Source: a bacterium | GTDB lineage: Bacteria; Electryoneota; RPQS01 | Assembly (NCBI GenBank): GCA_023382385.1 | Contig: JAHDVH010000004.1 | Coordinates: 1-64,000 of the forward strand | DNA length: 64,000 nt | Reading direction: 5' to 3' | Shown here: positions 7,868 through 17,400 of the stretch, piece by piece | How positions within the stretch are numbered: position 1 is the first letter of the stretch | Layout: every line of letters starts with the position of its first letter | Made by a program: the position numbers and the translations under genes | Notes under the pieces: model-generated | Told to the model about the DNA's origin: nothing | Databases searched by the model: none | What the model saw: the letters and a program-made list of their open reading frames with translations, nothing else

Positions 7868-8577
7868 CAATAGTCGAACAAGGAGGTCTGGTCTTCGTCG
7901 ATCTCCATCAGGTTCAAGACCTGCAGGAGCTGACTGATGTCGTCAATATCGTAGTCGGCACCGCTTTCGACGGTATTCTTGGTATCTCCGTAGCGGGCAA
8001 ACACTGTTACGATGCCAAGCTGTTTGGCGCCGACCATGTCGCGCTCCGGCCAATCGCCGACCATTATCACTTCCCTCGGCAGGAGACCCATCAGGGCCAA
8101 AGCACGTTCGAACGGAACGGGTGAAGGTTTGCGATGGCCCGTATCGTCAAACGTGACGACCGGATCAAACATGTGGTGCAAGTCGAGCTGTGCGAGCCGG
8201 AGCCAAGCGCCGAGACGCGGGGCGTCGGAGATTACCGCCAGCTGCAACCCGCGCTGCAAAAGCGCAGCAAGAGTCGAGCGGACGTGGGGATACGTGACGA
8301 GGTAGTTATTGCGCGCCCGTCGATACGACACAATTCCGGCAGCCAGCCACTTGTAGTCCACCATGTGGTACTGCTCTTCCAGAAAGATATTGAAAATCTC
8401 CTGGTGCTCAATCCCCACGCGGTCGTAGATTTCATAGATCTTGCTCACCGCCTCGTCGTGCGGCATGGGCAGGCCACAGTCAATCATGGCCGTGACACCG
8501 GCGTCAATCGAGGCACGCTTCATCCGCATGAAGTCGAGCAGGGTGTTATCGAGGTCGAACAGAATCCCGCGAATCAT
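7867..8577 (-). CDS. HAD-family hydrolase (phosphatase-like)
   Basis: A 236-residue haloacid dehalogenase-superfamily protein. The four motifs are visible: FDLDNTLLD (nucleophile Asp) near the N-terminus, ISDAPR, a Lys in HRKPSP, and MVGDWPERD. The helical cap lies between motif I and II. The substrate is unknown; relatives hydrolyse small phosphate esters such as phosphoglycolate or nucleotides. I start it at the ATG at 8577 (MIRGILFDLDNT) because longer readings add residues outside the fold. A promoter-like pair lies about 35 bases upstream. Confidence 0.88.
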   Translation of the reverse strand: MIRGILFDLDNTLLDFMRMKRASIDAGVTAMIDCGLPMPHDEAVSKIYEIYDRVGIEHQEIFNIFLEEQYHMVDYKWLAAGIVSYRRARNNYLVTYPHVRSTLAALLQRGLQLAVISDAPRLGAWLRLAQLDLHHMFDPVVTFDDTGHRKPSPVPFERALALMGLLPREVIMVGDWPERDMVGAKQLGIVTVFARYGDTKNTVESGADYDIDDISQLLQVLNLMEIDEDQTSLFDY

Positions 8578-8611
8578 GTGGGCATGAGAAATTAAGGTAA
8601 GCGCAAGTTTC

Positions 8612-8640
8612 AATCTATTGACATTCTTGCGAATATGCAA
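8612..8640 (-). promoter_or_regulatory. Promoter for the HAD-acpS pair
   Basis: Minus strand TTGCAT (8640-8635), 17-base spacer, TAGATT (8617-8612), giving a leader of about 28 bases to the ATG at 8577. The -10 box is identical to that predicted for nnr. Confidence 0.45.
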
Positions 8641-8740
8641 GCAACCCATGCAAATTCAGACATGTCACCCTTATTGCAGTAATGCGCTCGGCAGGGCGTG
8701 CGCATGATGGCTAAGTTATTGTATTTATAGGAAAGGCGCG

Positions 8741-8769
8741 TTGACAATGCGGATCCGACTTCGTATATT
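8741..8769 (+). promoter_or_regulatory. Consensus-like promoter overlapping the start of the TPM gene
   Basis: TTGACA (8741-8746), 17-base spacer, TATATT (8764-8769), the same boxes and spacing as the ispG promoter. It overlaps the first codons of the TPM reading frame: transcription would start near 8776, just before an in-frame ATG at 8780. Either the protein starts later than annotated on an almost leaderless message, or the match is fortuitous. Confidence 0.45.
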
Positions 8770-9487
8770 GCAACGGATAATGCAAATTGTCTGTCTGTTG
8801 GTTGCGGTGCCGTTTGCGGGGGCCAACGAAACGCTGCCAGTCGCACCGGAACCCATCGGATTTGTCAGCGACTACGGGCGAGTGATTGCACCTTCCTATG
8901 AACGGCGTTTAGCAGAAATCGGGAGCGAGCTTGAGCGCAAGACGGGAGTACGGATTCGGGTTGTCACCCTGCCGGGCCTTGGTGGTGCCGATATAGAAGC
9001 GTTTTCGAAATATCTGCTGCAGTCGTGGATGGACTCCGCACATGCCGCACGCACCATCCTGATTGTGGATGCCGTTGCAGACAAGAAGATGCGGGTGACA
9101 TTAGGGGAGGGTTTGGGTGACGTGATAACCCCCGACCTCTCCGCAACAGTGCAACGGCAGGTTATGCTGCCTTTACTCCTGCGGGGTCATCGAGGTGAAG
9201 CTTATACACTTGCGGTTACGGAGCTGTCGGTTGCCATCGGGATGTCCGAACGGGTGGCCTTATACTCCGTTCCGGGCTACCTGAAGCTGCAGCCTGCGGC
9301 CTATCATCCTAATGGCGAGGAAGCTGAGAGTTTTCCGGAAATTTTATATTTTGTGCCATTGCTGATCTTCATGGTCGCCATGGCGAGGCTGGAGAGTAAG
9401 ATGGCGCGGGCAACACAGGTCTTTGGCGCCGTTAACCTATGGAACCCCGGCAGGCGGCGGCTGAAGCTCAAGGGGGGACAGGATTAG
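8747..9487 (+). CDS. TPM-domain secreted/membrane protein (YgcG-like)
   Basis: A 246-residue protein with an Arg-rich signal peptide (MRIRLRILQR, then a hydrophobic core) and a TPM domain at about 35-165. Typical features are FVSDYGRVIAP at its start, RIRVVTLPGLGGADIE, and GEGLGDVITPD. A C-terminal hydrophobic segment near residues 200-215 probably anchors it with the domain in the periplasm. TPM domains occur in a plant photosystem II repair phosphatase and in many bacterial proteins of unknown role, often beside LemA as here. The start is ATG 8747 (AGGAAAGG upstream) or ATG 8780 if the overlapping promoter is real. Confidence 0.82.
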   Translation: MRIRLRILQRIMQIVCLLVAVPFAGANETLPVAPEPIGFVSDYGRVIAPSYERRLAEIGSELERKTGVRIRVVTLPGLGGADIEAFSKYLLQSWMDSAHAARTILIVDAVADKKMRVTLGEGLGDVITPDLSATVQRQVMLPLLLRGHRGEAYTLAVTELSVAIGMSERVALYSVPGYLKLQPAAYHPNGEEAESFPEILYFVPLLIFMVAMARLESKMARATQVFGAVNLWNPGRRRLKLKGGQD

Positions 9488-9509
9488 TTAGAGTTTAAGA
9501 GGGCTGCAA

Positions 9510-10052
9510 ATGCGATTGTTGCGGGTTGCCGCATCCATTTTTGTCTTGGCATTACTGGCCGGCTTCGCGCTGGCCTTCTCTGTTTATCAGTGCTACTCTG
9601 ACCTCGCAGAATTGAATCGCGTATCCAAATCACGATTTGCCGATTGGGAGGCGACATTGGCTCCGCGCCGCGCGATGCTCGCCGAACTCGCCGAAATGGC
9701 GCGCGTCTATGAACCTGCCGCCGGTGAGATTGCAGCACGCGCGAACGATGCATTAGCGGAGAGTTCCTCTGGCTCAAACGTGGAAGCACGCATTCGCATG
9801 CACTTGTTGTATGGCAAGGCGATGCGCGACCTTCGTTCCACGGCGGCGAGGTTTCCGCAGTTGACGCGGTCAGATGTTTACAGGGAATGGATCAGTGAGC
9901 GGGAAAAGGATCAGATTCTCGAGGAGGCTGCGAGGCTTGCGTATAATACGGCGGCGCGGGACTACAATGCAGTGCTCAATACGTTTTCCGGAAAACTAAT
10001 TTCCTTGATCTATACTGTGCCTCCCAAGCCGGAAATTCCCGCGGGAGACTGA
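9510..10052 (+). CDS. LemA-family membrane protein
   Basis: A 180-residue protein with an N-terminal transmembrane segment (about 5-25) and a long helical body. It resembles LemA proteins through the early SVYQCYSDLAELNRV segment, the RRAMLAELAEMARVYE helix where LemA has its RxxLIPNLV region, and the late YNTAARDYNAVLNTF signature near 150-165. LemA's biochemical role is unknown. It lies 22 bases after the TPM gene, and a terminator follows, so the two form a compact operon. Confidence 0.78.
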   Translation: MRLLRVAASIFVLALLAGFALAFSVYQCYSDLAELNRVSKSRFADWEATLAPRRAMLAELAEMARVYEPAAGEIAARANDALAESSSGSNVEARIRMHLLYGKAMRDLRSTAARFPQLTRSDVYREWISEREKDQILEEAARLAYNTAARDYNAVLNTFSGKLISLIYTVPPKPEIPAGD

Positions 10053-10121
10053 CGGGTCGAAGCATCTCACGTTCCTGTTCCCACTGGAGCTGTGAGGTAT
10101 GTTTGTGGAGAAAGAAAATTG

Positions 10122-10153
10122 AACCGCACCTTGTGAGAGGCGCGGTTTTTTTG
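10122..10153 (+). terminator. Rho-independent terminator of the TPM-LemA operon
   Basis: AACCGC (10122-10127) pairs with GCGGTT (10142-10147) and is followed by an unbroken T run. It lies about 70 bases after the LemA stop codon. Confidence 0.75.
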
Positions 10154-10203
10154 TTACTTAAGGGTTCCTGTAGCGGTCGCGCACTATTTGCGCGGGTGCA
10201 CCA

Positions 10204-10410
10204 TCAGGGCGCAGGAGGAGGAGGAGCCGGGGGAGCTTCCTCGCTGCGCACGGGAGCCTCTAAATCAATAATTTTAGTTGAGATAGTAGAAATCTGCCCA
10301 TTGCAGGGGTTTTCGACCATCAGGCGATACCAGTCTTCTTCGTCCGGGGCAGTTTCCACAAAAACAAGCCAATGCGGGCGGCGTTCATCGTATCTCATTG
10401 TATTCCTCAT
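10204..10410 (-). CDS. Small hypothetical protein with Pro-rich tail
   Basis: A possible 68-residue protein. The ATG at 10410 has a good AGGGGAG ribosome site eight bases upstream. The N-terminal two thirds looks like a small folded unit (RPHWLVFVE, EEDWYRLMVENP), and the tail is Ala/Pro rich (EEAPPAPPPPAP). It lies alone on the minus strand between two plus-strand operons. No family is recognised. Confidence 0.5.
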   Translation of the reverse strand: MRNTMRYDERRPHWLVFVETAPDEEDWYRLMVENPCNGQISTISTKIIDLEAPVRSEEAPPAPPPPAP

Positions 10411-10438
10411 CAGATTTGCTCCCCTCTTATACTCCCGA

Positions 10439-10466
10439 TTGGCAAGTAAAGTGCCACGTTTATAAA
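10439..10466 (+). promoter_or_regulatory. Promoter for dnaG-hslV-hslU
   Basis: TTGGCA (10439-10444), 16-base spacer, TATAAA (10461-10466). The predicted start near 10473 leaves only about nine bases before the dnaG GTG, which has no ribosome site. Confidence 0.5.
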
Positions 10467-10481
10467 ATCAATTAAAACAAA

Positions 10482-12260
10482 GTGATACCTGAAGATAAGC
10501 TGGAAGAGGTGCGGCTTGCCAACGATATTGTTGGAGTCGTGCAAGAATACGTGGCACTCAAGCGACGGGGTCAGAACTTTTTCGGCCTTTGCCCGTTTCA
10601 TGAGGAAAACACACCCAGCTTTTCGGTTCACCCGGGTCGGCAGATGTTCCGTTGTTTCGGCTGCGGTCGGGGAGGCAACGTCTTCGGGTTCGTAATGGAA
10701 CTTGAGAGGATGTCGTTCATCGAGGCCGTGAAAATGCTGGCCGAACGTGCCCACATCGAACTTCCGGCATTTTCACGGAGAGAGGGCGACGGCCCGACGG
10801 AAAGTGAACAGATTGTTGAAGCCAATCAGCTTGCGCGCGACTTCTTTCACACACAACTTCTTAATCAGACGAATGACGGCGCAAAGCGTGCGATGCAGTA
10901 TCTGCTTGAGCGCGGCTTTACGGACGAGATTATTCGTGCTTATATGATTGGATATGCGCCCGAAGGCTGGGACGGGCTGGCGAAACGAGCGCAAGGCAGC
11001 GCAATCGCGCAGGACATTTTCATCAAGGCGGGTCTGCTGAAGGTAGGGCAGCAGGCAGGCAGGCCATACGATGCGTTTCGGGATCGCGTGATGTTTCCGA
11101 TCCGCAATCTGGCGGGTAGAGTGATTGCCTTCGGGGGCCGCAGGCTGAGCGAGCCGGAACCCGGAGAGCCTTCTGCGAAGTATATTAACTCCCCGGAGAC
11201 CGCCGCCTACAGCAAGGGACGCGAGCTGTTCGGTTTGTGGGAAGCACGCAATGAGATTCGCCGTCAGGAACGCGTAATCCTTGTGGAAGGATATACAGAC
11301 GCAATCTCACTGGCCGCCGCAGGAATCCGCTGCGTCTGCGCAAGTTTGGGGACGGCCCTGACCGAACAACAGGCACGTCTGCTGCTGCGATTCGCACGAA
11401 ATGTGTTTATTCTCTATGATGGAGACGACGCGGGATTGAGCGCGGCGCGGCGCGCATCGGATGTGCTGTTGTCCTGCGGAGCCGAGCCGCGAATTGTTGT
11501 CATTCCGGGGGGGGAAGATCCGGATTCCTTTGTTCGAGCGCACGGGACAGAAGCCGTCTGGTCGTTGGTAAATGACTCCAAGCCCGTCGTCGAGTTTCAT
11601 GTCGAACGCGGCAAAGCAAGCGGTGCGACGCAAGCGCAGTTGGCGCGCGAGTTATTGGCGACAGCGCTGCAAATTCCCTCTGTCCTCGAACGCGAGGCTT
11701 TTGTGCAGCAGATTGCGATGCACACAGGGCTATCCGCAGACACGCTGCTGTCCGAACTTGCTCAGCAGAGAAAACCAATACAACGCCAGAGCGCAGTCCG
11801 ACAGGCGCAAACTTGGCCGCCCAAGGGGACCGAGACTCTGATTTCGAGTTCGCTGATTCGCTCCCCGGAAATCCGCGACAGAGTGTTTCAGGAGTGGTCG
11901 CCGGAACATACGCGAGACGAACGGCTGAAGAAGATTCTGATACATCTCTTTGACGCGCACATGGGGCATCGCTATCCGGACATCACTCATCTGCTGAGTG
12001 TGTTTCCGGAGTCTCCGGAGCGCGACTTTATTGCCACGTGCGAAGTGGAAGACGAGCTCGAAGACGACAAGCGAATCGAGATCGATCTCAAGACTGCACT
12101 GGATTGTTTGAAGGCGCTGCAAGTGGAGTCTGTGCGGAAACAAATCAACGACGTCAAGCAGCGGATCCGGACAGAGCCGGAGAACCCCGAGCTGACGAGA
12201 CTTTTAATGGAACTCATCGCCCGCGAGAAAGAGTTGCGCGGCGCGAGCAACATCACCTAA
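10482..12260 (+). CDS. dnaG: DNA primase
   Basis: A 592-residue primase that makes RNA primers at the replication fork. The CHC2 zinc finger is intact (Cys37, His40, Cys58, Cys61). The catalytic Toprim core shows VEGYTDAISLAAAG near 268 and YDGDDAGLSAARRA near 312. The C-terminal part (about 430-592) would bind the DnaB helicase. Start is GTG 10482; no Shine-Dalgarno sequence is visible. It is followed directly by hslV (seven-base gap), and no rpoD or rpsU gene is next to it as in the classic macromolecular synthesis operon. Confidence 0.97.
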   Translation: MIPEDKLEEVRLANDIVGVVQEYVALKRRGQNFFGLCPFHEENTPSFSVHPGRQMFRCFGCGRGGNVFGFVMELERMSFIEAVKMLAERAHIELPAFSRREGDGPTESEQIVEANQLARDFFHTQLLNQTNDGAKRAMQYLLERGFTDEIIRAYMIGYAPEGWDGLAKRAQGSAIAQDIFIKAGLLKVGQQAGRPYDAFRDRVMFPIRNLAGRVIAFGGRRLSEPEPGEPSAKYINSPETAAYSKGRELFGLWEARNEIRRQERVILVEGYTDAISLAAAGIRCVCASLGTALTEQQARLLLRFARNVFILYDGDDAGLSAARRASDVLLSCGAEPRIVVIPGGEDPDSFVRAHGTEAVWSLVNDSKPVVEFHVERGKASGATQAQLARELLATALQIPSVLEREAFVQQIAMHTGLSADTLLSELAQQRKPIQRQSAVRQAQTWPPKGTETLISSSLIRSPEIRDRVFQEWSPEHTRDERLKKILIHLFDAHMGHRYPDITHLLSVFPESPERDFIATCEVEDELEDDKRIEIDLKTALDCLKALQVESVRKQINDVKQRIRTEPENPELTRLLMELIAREKELRGASNIT

Positions 12261-12267
12261 CTTCTCC

Positions 12268-12804
12268 ATGAGCAACTATCACGGAACGACAATACTTGCC
12301 GTGCGGCGCAACGGGCAATTCGCCATCGGTGGCGACGGACAGCTCACCCTTGACGATACCATCATCAAGAGCAAAGGTCGCAAAGTCCGGAAGATTTTCG
12401 AGGATCAGGTGCTGGTCGGTTATGCCGGCGGCGCCGCCGACGCGCTGGCGTTGCTCGACATTTTTGAGGGCAAGCTCAAGCAGCATAACGGAAATCTGAC
12501 GATGAGCGCGCTCGACATGGCCAAAGAGTGGCGAATGGACCGGAATCTCCGTCGGCTCGAAGCCGACATGGTCGTGATGGACAAGAACAAGATGTATCTT
12601 GTGAGCGGCCTTGGGGAAGTCATAGAGCCGGACGATGATATCATTGCCCTGGGATCCGGCGGATCGTTCGCATTGTCCGCTGCACGTGCGCTGTTTCAGC
12701 ATACAGAGATGGGCGCGACAGAGATTGTCAGAGCCGCGCTTTTGATAGCCGCAGAAATCTGTATCTTCACGAACTCGAACATCACGGTCGAAGAACTTAA
12801 GTAG
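12268..12804 (+). CDS. hslV: ATP-dependent protease subunit HslV (ClpQ)
   Basis: A 178-residue proteolytic subunit of the HslUV proteasome-like complex. It has a short leader MSNYHG before TTILAVRR; in E. coli the mature protein begins at the equivalent Thr, so Thr7 is the likely nucleophile after removal of six residues, although the related B. subtilis ClpQ (CodW) is reported to differ. Other signatures are GGDGQLTLDD, KVRKIF, GYAGG and GSGGSFAL. It starts seven bases after dnaG, without a visible ribosome site, and is followed by hslU. Confidence 0.97.
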   Translation: MSNYHGTTILAVRRNGQFAIGGDGQLTLDDTIIKSKGRKVRKIFEDQVLVGYAGGAADALALLDIFEGKLKQHNGNLTMSALDMAKEWRMDRNLRRLEADMVVMDKNKMYLVSGLGEVIEPDDDIIALGSGGSFALSAARALFQHTEMGATEIVRAALLIAAEICIFTNSNITVEELK

Positions 12805-12869
12805 GCCGTTGAGTCAGACACTACTTTCGTCCCTGCTCTCTTAATACGAGAAAAGGCGACACACCCATC

Positions 12870-14261
12870 ATGACACCACATACCCCCCCACTGCAAATTC
12901 CCCAACTTTCTCCGCGAGAAATCGTCAAAGAGTTGGATCATTACATCATCGGACAGGACGCCGCCAAAAAGGCCGTGGCGATCGCGTTGCGCAATCGCTG
13001 GCGGCGTCAGCAGGTGGAAGGTGAGCTTCGCGACGAAATCTATCCGAACAACATCATTCTAATCGGCCCGACGGGTGTCGGTAAGACGGAACTCGCGCGC
13101 AGGCTGGCAAATCTGGCGGGCGCACCGTTCATTAAAGTTGAAGCCTCAAAGTATACGGAAGTCGGTTATGTCGGCCGTGATGTGGAGTCTATGGTCCGCG
13201 ACTTGACGGATTTGGCAGTCGCGAAAGTTCGCGCGGAGTACATGGACTCAGCGCACGGCAAGCTCGATGCGTTGATCGAGGAGCGGCTGCTGGATCTGCT
13301 GCAACCGCCATCGATTCCTGATTCCGAAGAGGGCGATTCGGCAGCAAAAGCAGAACAACAACAGAAACGGGATGCTTGGCAGAAGAGACGAACCGAGTTG
13401 CGTGATGAGCTGCGCACCGGAAAGCTCGACGAAGAGTCGGTTGAGATTGAGATTAGCGAATCTTCCATGCCGTTGATGCAAATCTTTTCGGCTCAGGGGA
13501 TTGAGGAAATGGGTTTCAACCTGCCCGAAGCGATGGGCGAAGGCGCGACACGCCGCAAGCTGGTTGAGGCATCGATTCCTGAAGCGCGTGAACTGTTATT
13601 CGAAGAAGAGTTTGACAGAGAGATCGACATGGACCGTATCGTGCGCGAGGCAATTCGCCGCACGGAGGCCTTGGGGATCGTGTTCTTCGACGAAATTGAC
13701 AAGATCGTCGCTTCATCCGATGGCGAGAATAGCGGTCCCGACGTTTCGCGCTCGGGAGTGCAGCGCGATATTCTGCCTGTCGTGGAAGGGACGACAGTCA
13801 CGACCAAGTATGGTCCGGTGAAGACGGATCACATTCTGTTCATCGCTGCGGGCGCGTTTTCGAATGCAAAGCCTTCCGATTTGATCCCTGAATTGCAGGG
13901 GCGATTTCCGATTCGAGTAGAGATGGACAGGCTTGGTGAGGAAGAATATTATCGAATCTTGACCGAGCCGCGCAATGCTCTTATCAAACAGTATCAGGCG
14001 CTGTTAGCCACCGAAGGCGTCAAGCTGGAGTTTACGCGAGACGCCCTACGGGAGCTTGCGCGCACCGCAAGCGACGTGAACGAGCGGACGGAGGATATCG
14101 GGGCCAGACGGCTGCATACGATCTTGACGACGTTGCTCGAGGATATCCTGTTTGACGCTGCAGACATGGAGAAAAAAGACGTACGAATCACGAAAGGGTT
14201 TGTGCAGTCGCGACTGAAGGACATTGTTGAAGATGAAGACCTGTCGAGATTCATTCTCTAA
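12870..14261 (+). CDS. hslU: ATP-dependent protease ATPase subunit HslU (ClpY)
   Basis: A 463-residue AAA+ unfoldase that feeds proteins to HslV. Walker A is GPTGVGKT at residues 66-73, Walker B is [10 protein letters not shown] near 270, and the sensor/arginine region includes [12 protein letters not shown] and [13 protein letters not shown]. The I-domain insertion (about 130-250) is rich in Glu, Arg and Gln. The C-terminus ends DEDLSRFIL; HslU tails insert into HslV to activate it. It is about 20 residues longer than E. coli HslU, mainly in the I-domain. Confidence 0.97.
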   Translation: MTPHTPPLQIPQLSPREIVKELDHYIIGQDAAKKAVAIALRNRWRRQQVEGELRDEIYPNNIILIGPTGVGKTELARRLANLAGAPFIKVEASKYTEVGYVGRDVESMVRDLTDLAVAKVRAEYMDSAHGKLDALIEERLLDLLQPPSIPDSEEGDSAAKAEQQQKRDAWQKRRTELRDELRTGKLDEESVEIEISESSMPLMQIFSAQGIEEMGFNLPEAMGEGATRRKLVEASIPEARELLFEEEFDREIDMDRIVREAIRRTEALGIVFFDEIDKIVASSDGENSGPDVSRSGVQRDILPVVEGTTVTTKYGPVKTDHILFIAAGAFSNAKPSDLIPELQGRFPIRVEMDRLGEEEYYRILTEPRNALIKQYQALLATEGVKLEFTRDALRELARTASDVNERTEDIGARRLHTILTTLLEDILFDAADMEKKDVRITKGFVQSRLKDIVEDEDLSRFIL

Positions 14262-14322
14262 AGCCGAATGTTTTCGACAAGAGGCATGATTCTCGCCAAT
14301 AGAGAAGTGTGAGTTTGCAAAA

Positions 14323-14369
14323 AAGCTTGTTTGGGAACAACTTACGAGTTGTGGCCCATGCGCAAGCTT
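14323..14369 (+). promoter_or_regulatory. Nested inverted repeats upstream of the first C25-like gene
   Basis: Outer arms AAGCTTG (14323-14329) and CAAGCTT (14363-14369) enclose a tight hairpin ACAACT-TACG-AGTTGT (14337-14352). They lie in the 167-base gap between hslU and the C25-like gene. There is no T run, so a leader structure or protein-binding site is more likely than a terminator. I could not find a convincing promoter in this gap. Confidence 0.35.
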
Positions 14370-14428
14370 TGCGCTCTTCGCAAGAATTGCAAGTTAGGAA
14401 ATTATCATACATTGAGTGAGGTCCCAAG

Positions 14429-17400
14429 ATGAAGACAACGCGCATGGCACGCCATGGATTGTGGGTGCTCTGTTTGTGCTTCGTTGCGTCTGCCTACGCG
14501 GGTTCGGATGCAGAGGTTGCAAGAAAGACGGTGCTGAATGCATCACTTTCACGCACCGTCATGAGCTATGAATTTGATCAGCAGGAAGTGGTATTGCAGG
14601 CAAGTCTTGCTCGAGAGTTGGGCGACCTGAGCGGCTGCGGCTCTCTGCTGGCCATTGCGGGGACGGGAGCACCTGTTGCCCACGTCTTGAACGTGGAACT
14701 GGGTGAACAGGTATTCTCTGCCATGAGTCTTGCTCAAGTTCCCCAAAGTGAACAGGAGCTGATTCATGTCGGAGAACCGGCAATCGTGCACGGAGTTCGG
14801 ATTGTGGGCGTTCATGCATCGCCGCTGGTCATGACGGAATCGGGACTTCGAACAGTTCGGCGGGTTGAATTTGAGATCACAACGTCAGGAGGAGCAAGCG
14901 TCAATGAGATATGGGCTCCACGGCCATTGCACTGGGCGTTTATGCCGATGCTCAGGCAGATGGTTGACAATCTCGATGATCTCAATCCGCTTGTTTCGCT
15001 CGACGCACCTGCGCGCTTGCTCGTGCTGGGATCAACCAAGTTGCTTACCCAAGACCTCGCAGGACAAGCGAGATACGAAGAGTGGCTTGATCTGAAGCGC
15101 CGCAAGGGTTACAGCGTGCAAATCGTCACGCTGGCGCAGATTCAGCAGGCGTTCGGCGACTCGACCAAGATCGGGATTCGCAACTTCGTTGCTTCAACCT
15201 ACAACGATCCTTCTTTGCCGCCGCTGGTCTATGCGACGATCATCGGGGATTACAATACGAGCAATACCTCGTTTCCTACAGACTTGATCGTCAACCCCGA
15301 GCACGCTAACGAGACGTCGGTGGGAGACAACTACTTTTTTGCCGTTGACGGAACGGATTACATCAGCGACGTGTTTCACGGACGCATTTCCGGACAGTCT
15401 GTTGCAGAGTACTTGGCCTATTTCCGCAAGGTCGTCGTCTATGAAACAACCCCTGTCACGGACAATCCTCAGTGGTTTCGCAGTCTGACCGCTGTTGCCG
15501 GCAACTACGCTGACGGATCAGGTACGTTTCCGGTGACTCCGGTGTGGAACATGAATTGGGCGCGCGAGTATGTCATGAATAACGGTTGCATCACCGATGC
15601 GGACACGTTCTATTACCATGACAACACCGAGAGCGCCGGCGAGTGGACGGAGGAAATAGTTCAGGACATCAATCAAGGCGTTTGCGCGGTTTGGTATCGT
15701 GGGTGGGCGGGTTCTCAGGCATGGCAGTATCCTGTTCTGAGAATTCAGGATATTCAGAATCTGAACGTAGGCGGACGCTTTCCGGCAGTCTGGGCGATTG
15801 TCTGCGGAAGCGGCAATTTCGCCTTCCCGGGCGGACCTTGCCTTGGCGAGAAGTTTACAACCGGACTCGGCACACCAAACGCGCCGAATGGAGCAATCGT
15901 GTTCTACGGCGCAAGCGATTTGCACACGAACACGAAGCATAACAATGCCATGCTCGCGGCGATGGCACAGGGGCTAATCGTGGATGGACTTCGGGCATCG
16001 GGTCCGTTGGCGTTGGCCGGGAAGTTGGAAGTTTACCGGCAGTATCCATTGGAGCGGGCGCCGGGCGACCAAGTGCACTTCTACGGATTCCACGTGTTCA
16101 ACATTCTTGGGGATCCGGAGACGCCGCTCTATTTCTGTGAGCCAGGCGACTTCAATGTTAATTATCCCCCGACACTTTCGCAGGGAGAAACATTCTTCAG
16201 GGTAACCGTCACGAATTCGTCCAGCGGACAGCCCGTCCCCAATGCGGTGGTTGCGGCGCGCCCTTCCGGAGCGTCCTTGTCATCATGGACGAGCCTCACG
16301 GACGCGCAAGGACAGGCCAATGTGCCTGTTAGCCTGACCGGTGCTTCGAACATGCAGCTTACGGTTTGGCGTCCAGAGTATGTTATGTATCGCAATGAAC
16401 TCTCAGTTGCTCAGCTTCCGCGTGACCCGTTCATTGGTGAATCTGAGTTTGATGCGGGAGAAGACGGCGTGCCGAATCCGGGAGAGACGTTCCAGATTCG
16501 ATTTAACGTCCTGAATCACGGGACTGAGGCAGCAACGTGGTCGCTCTCGACAACGGCAGAGAATGACTGGTGCACCGTTATTAGCGGATCCGCGACTACA
16601 CCACAGATTGCTCCAGGTTCTTCCGCTCTTAGCTCGCCAATTACCGTCCACGTCGCGGACAACATGTGGAACGGCGCACAACCTGCACTCAATGTCTCCT
16701 TTGACGATGGACAGATGAGTGTCACCAGGCAGTTCCGTTTTGCGGTTCATGCCCCAGATCCACACATTCTCGCGCTGATTGTGCAAGATGGAGACGGAGT
16801 GCTGTCGCCCGGTGAGTCAGCAAACATAGCCGTCCGTATCAAGAATATGAGCCAGACCAACGCCACGGCGCTATCTGCCACGGTTCATAGTTTTGACAAT
16901 GCGATCAGCTTCACTGATAACAGCCTGGATTGGACGAATGTCAATTTCGGTGAAGAGACGGTAAGCACGACAACGATAACCGCCTCTATTCCCGGCAACG
17001 TGACACAAGGAAGACAGATTGCACTGAGATTTGTATTCTCGTGGAATGGAGTACCCTATACGTTTAAGCAGGCCATTCTGACTGCCGGTGCTATTACGCC
17101 GAACGTACCGACGGGACCGGACGCCTACGGGTATTATGCTTATGAAGACACCGATGTCGGATATTCTGCAACACCGACCTATTCCTGGACTGAGCTTGAT
17201 CCGGACTTCGGAGGAATTGGAGGTACCGCTTTCGTCGTGCGAGATGACACCCATGAAGGCCTGCCCCTGCCTGCACCGTTCACGTTCTACGGTGAGACAT
17301 ACGACTCCATCTTTGTGTGTTCGAACGGCTGGTTGTCGTTCGGCACTGCCACTCTTCCTGAGTTTCGCAACTGGGAAATCCCTTCTCCGATTGGACCGCC

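Noticed and set aside
10103-10465. A 120-residue plus-strand frame after LemA
   Set aside because: It runs through the terminator hairpin and T run and is antisense to the better-supported 68-residue gene.
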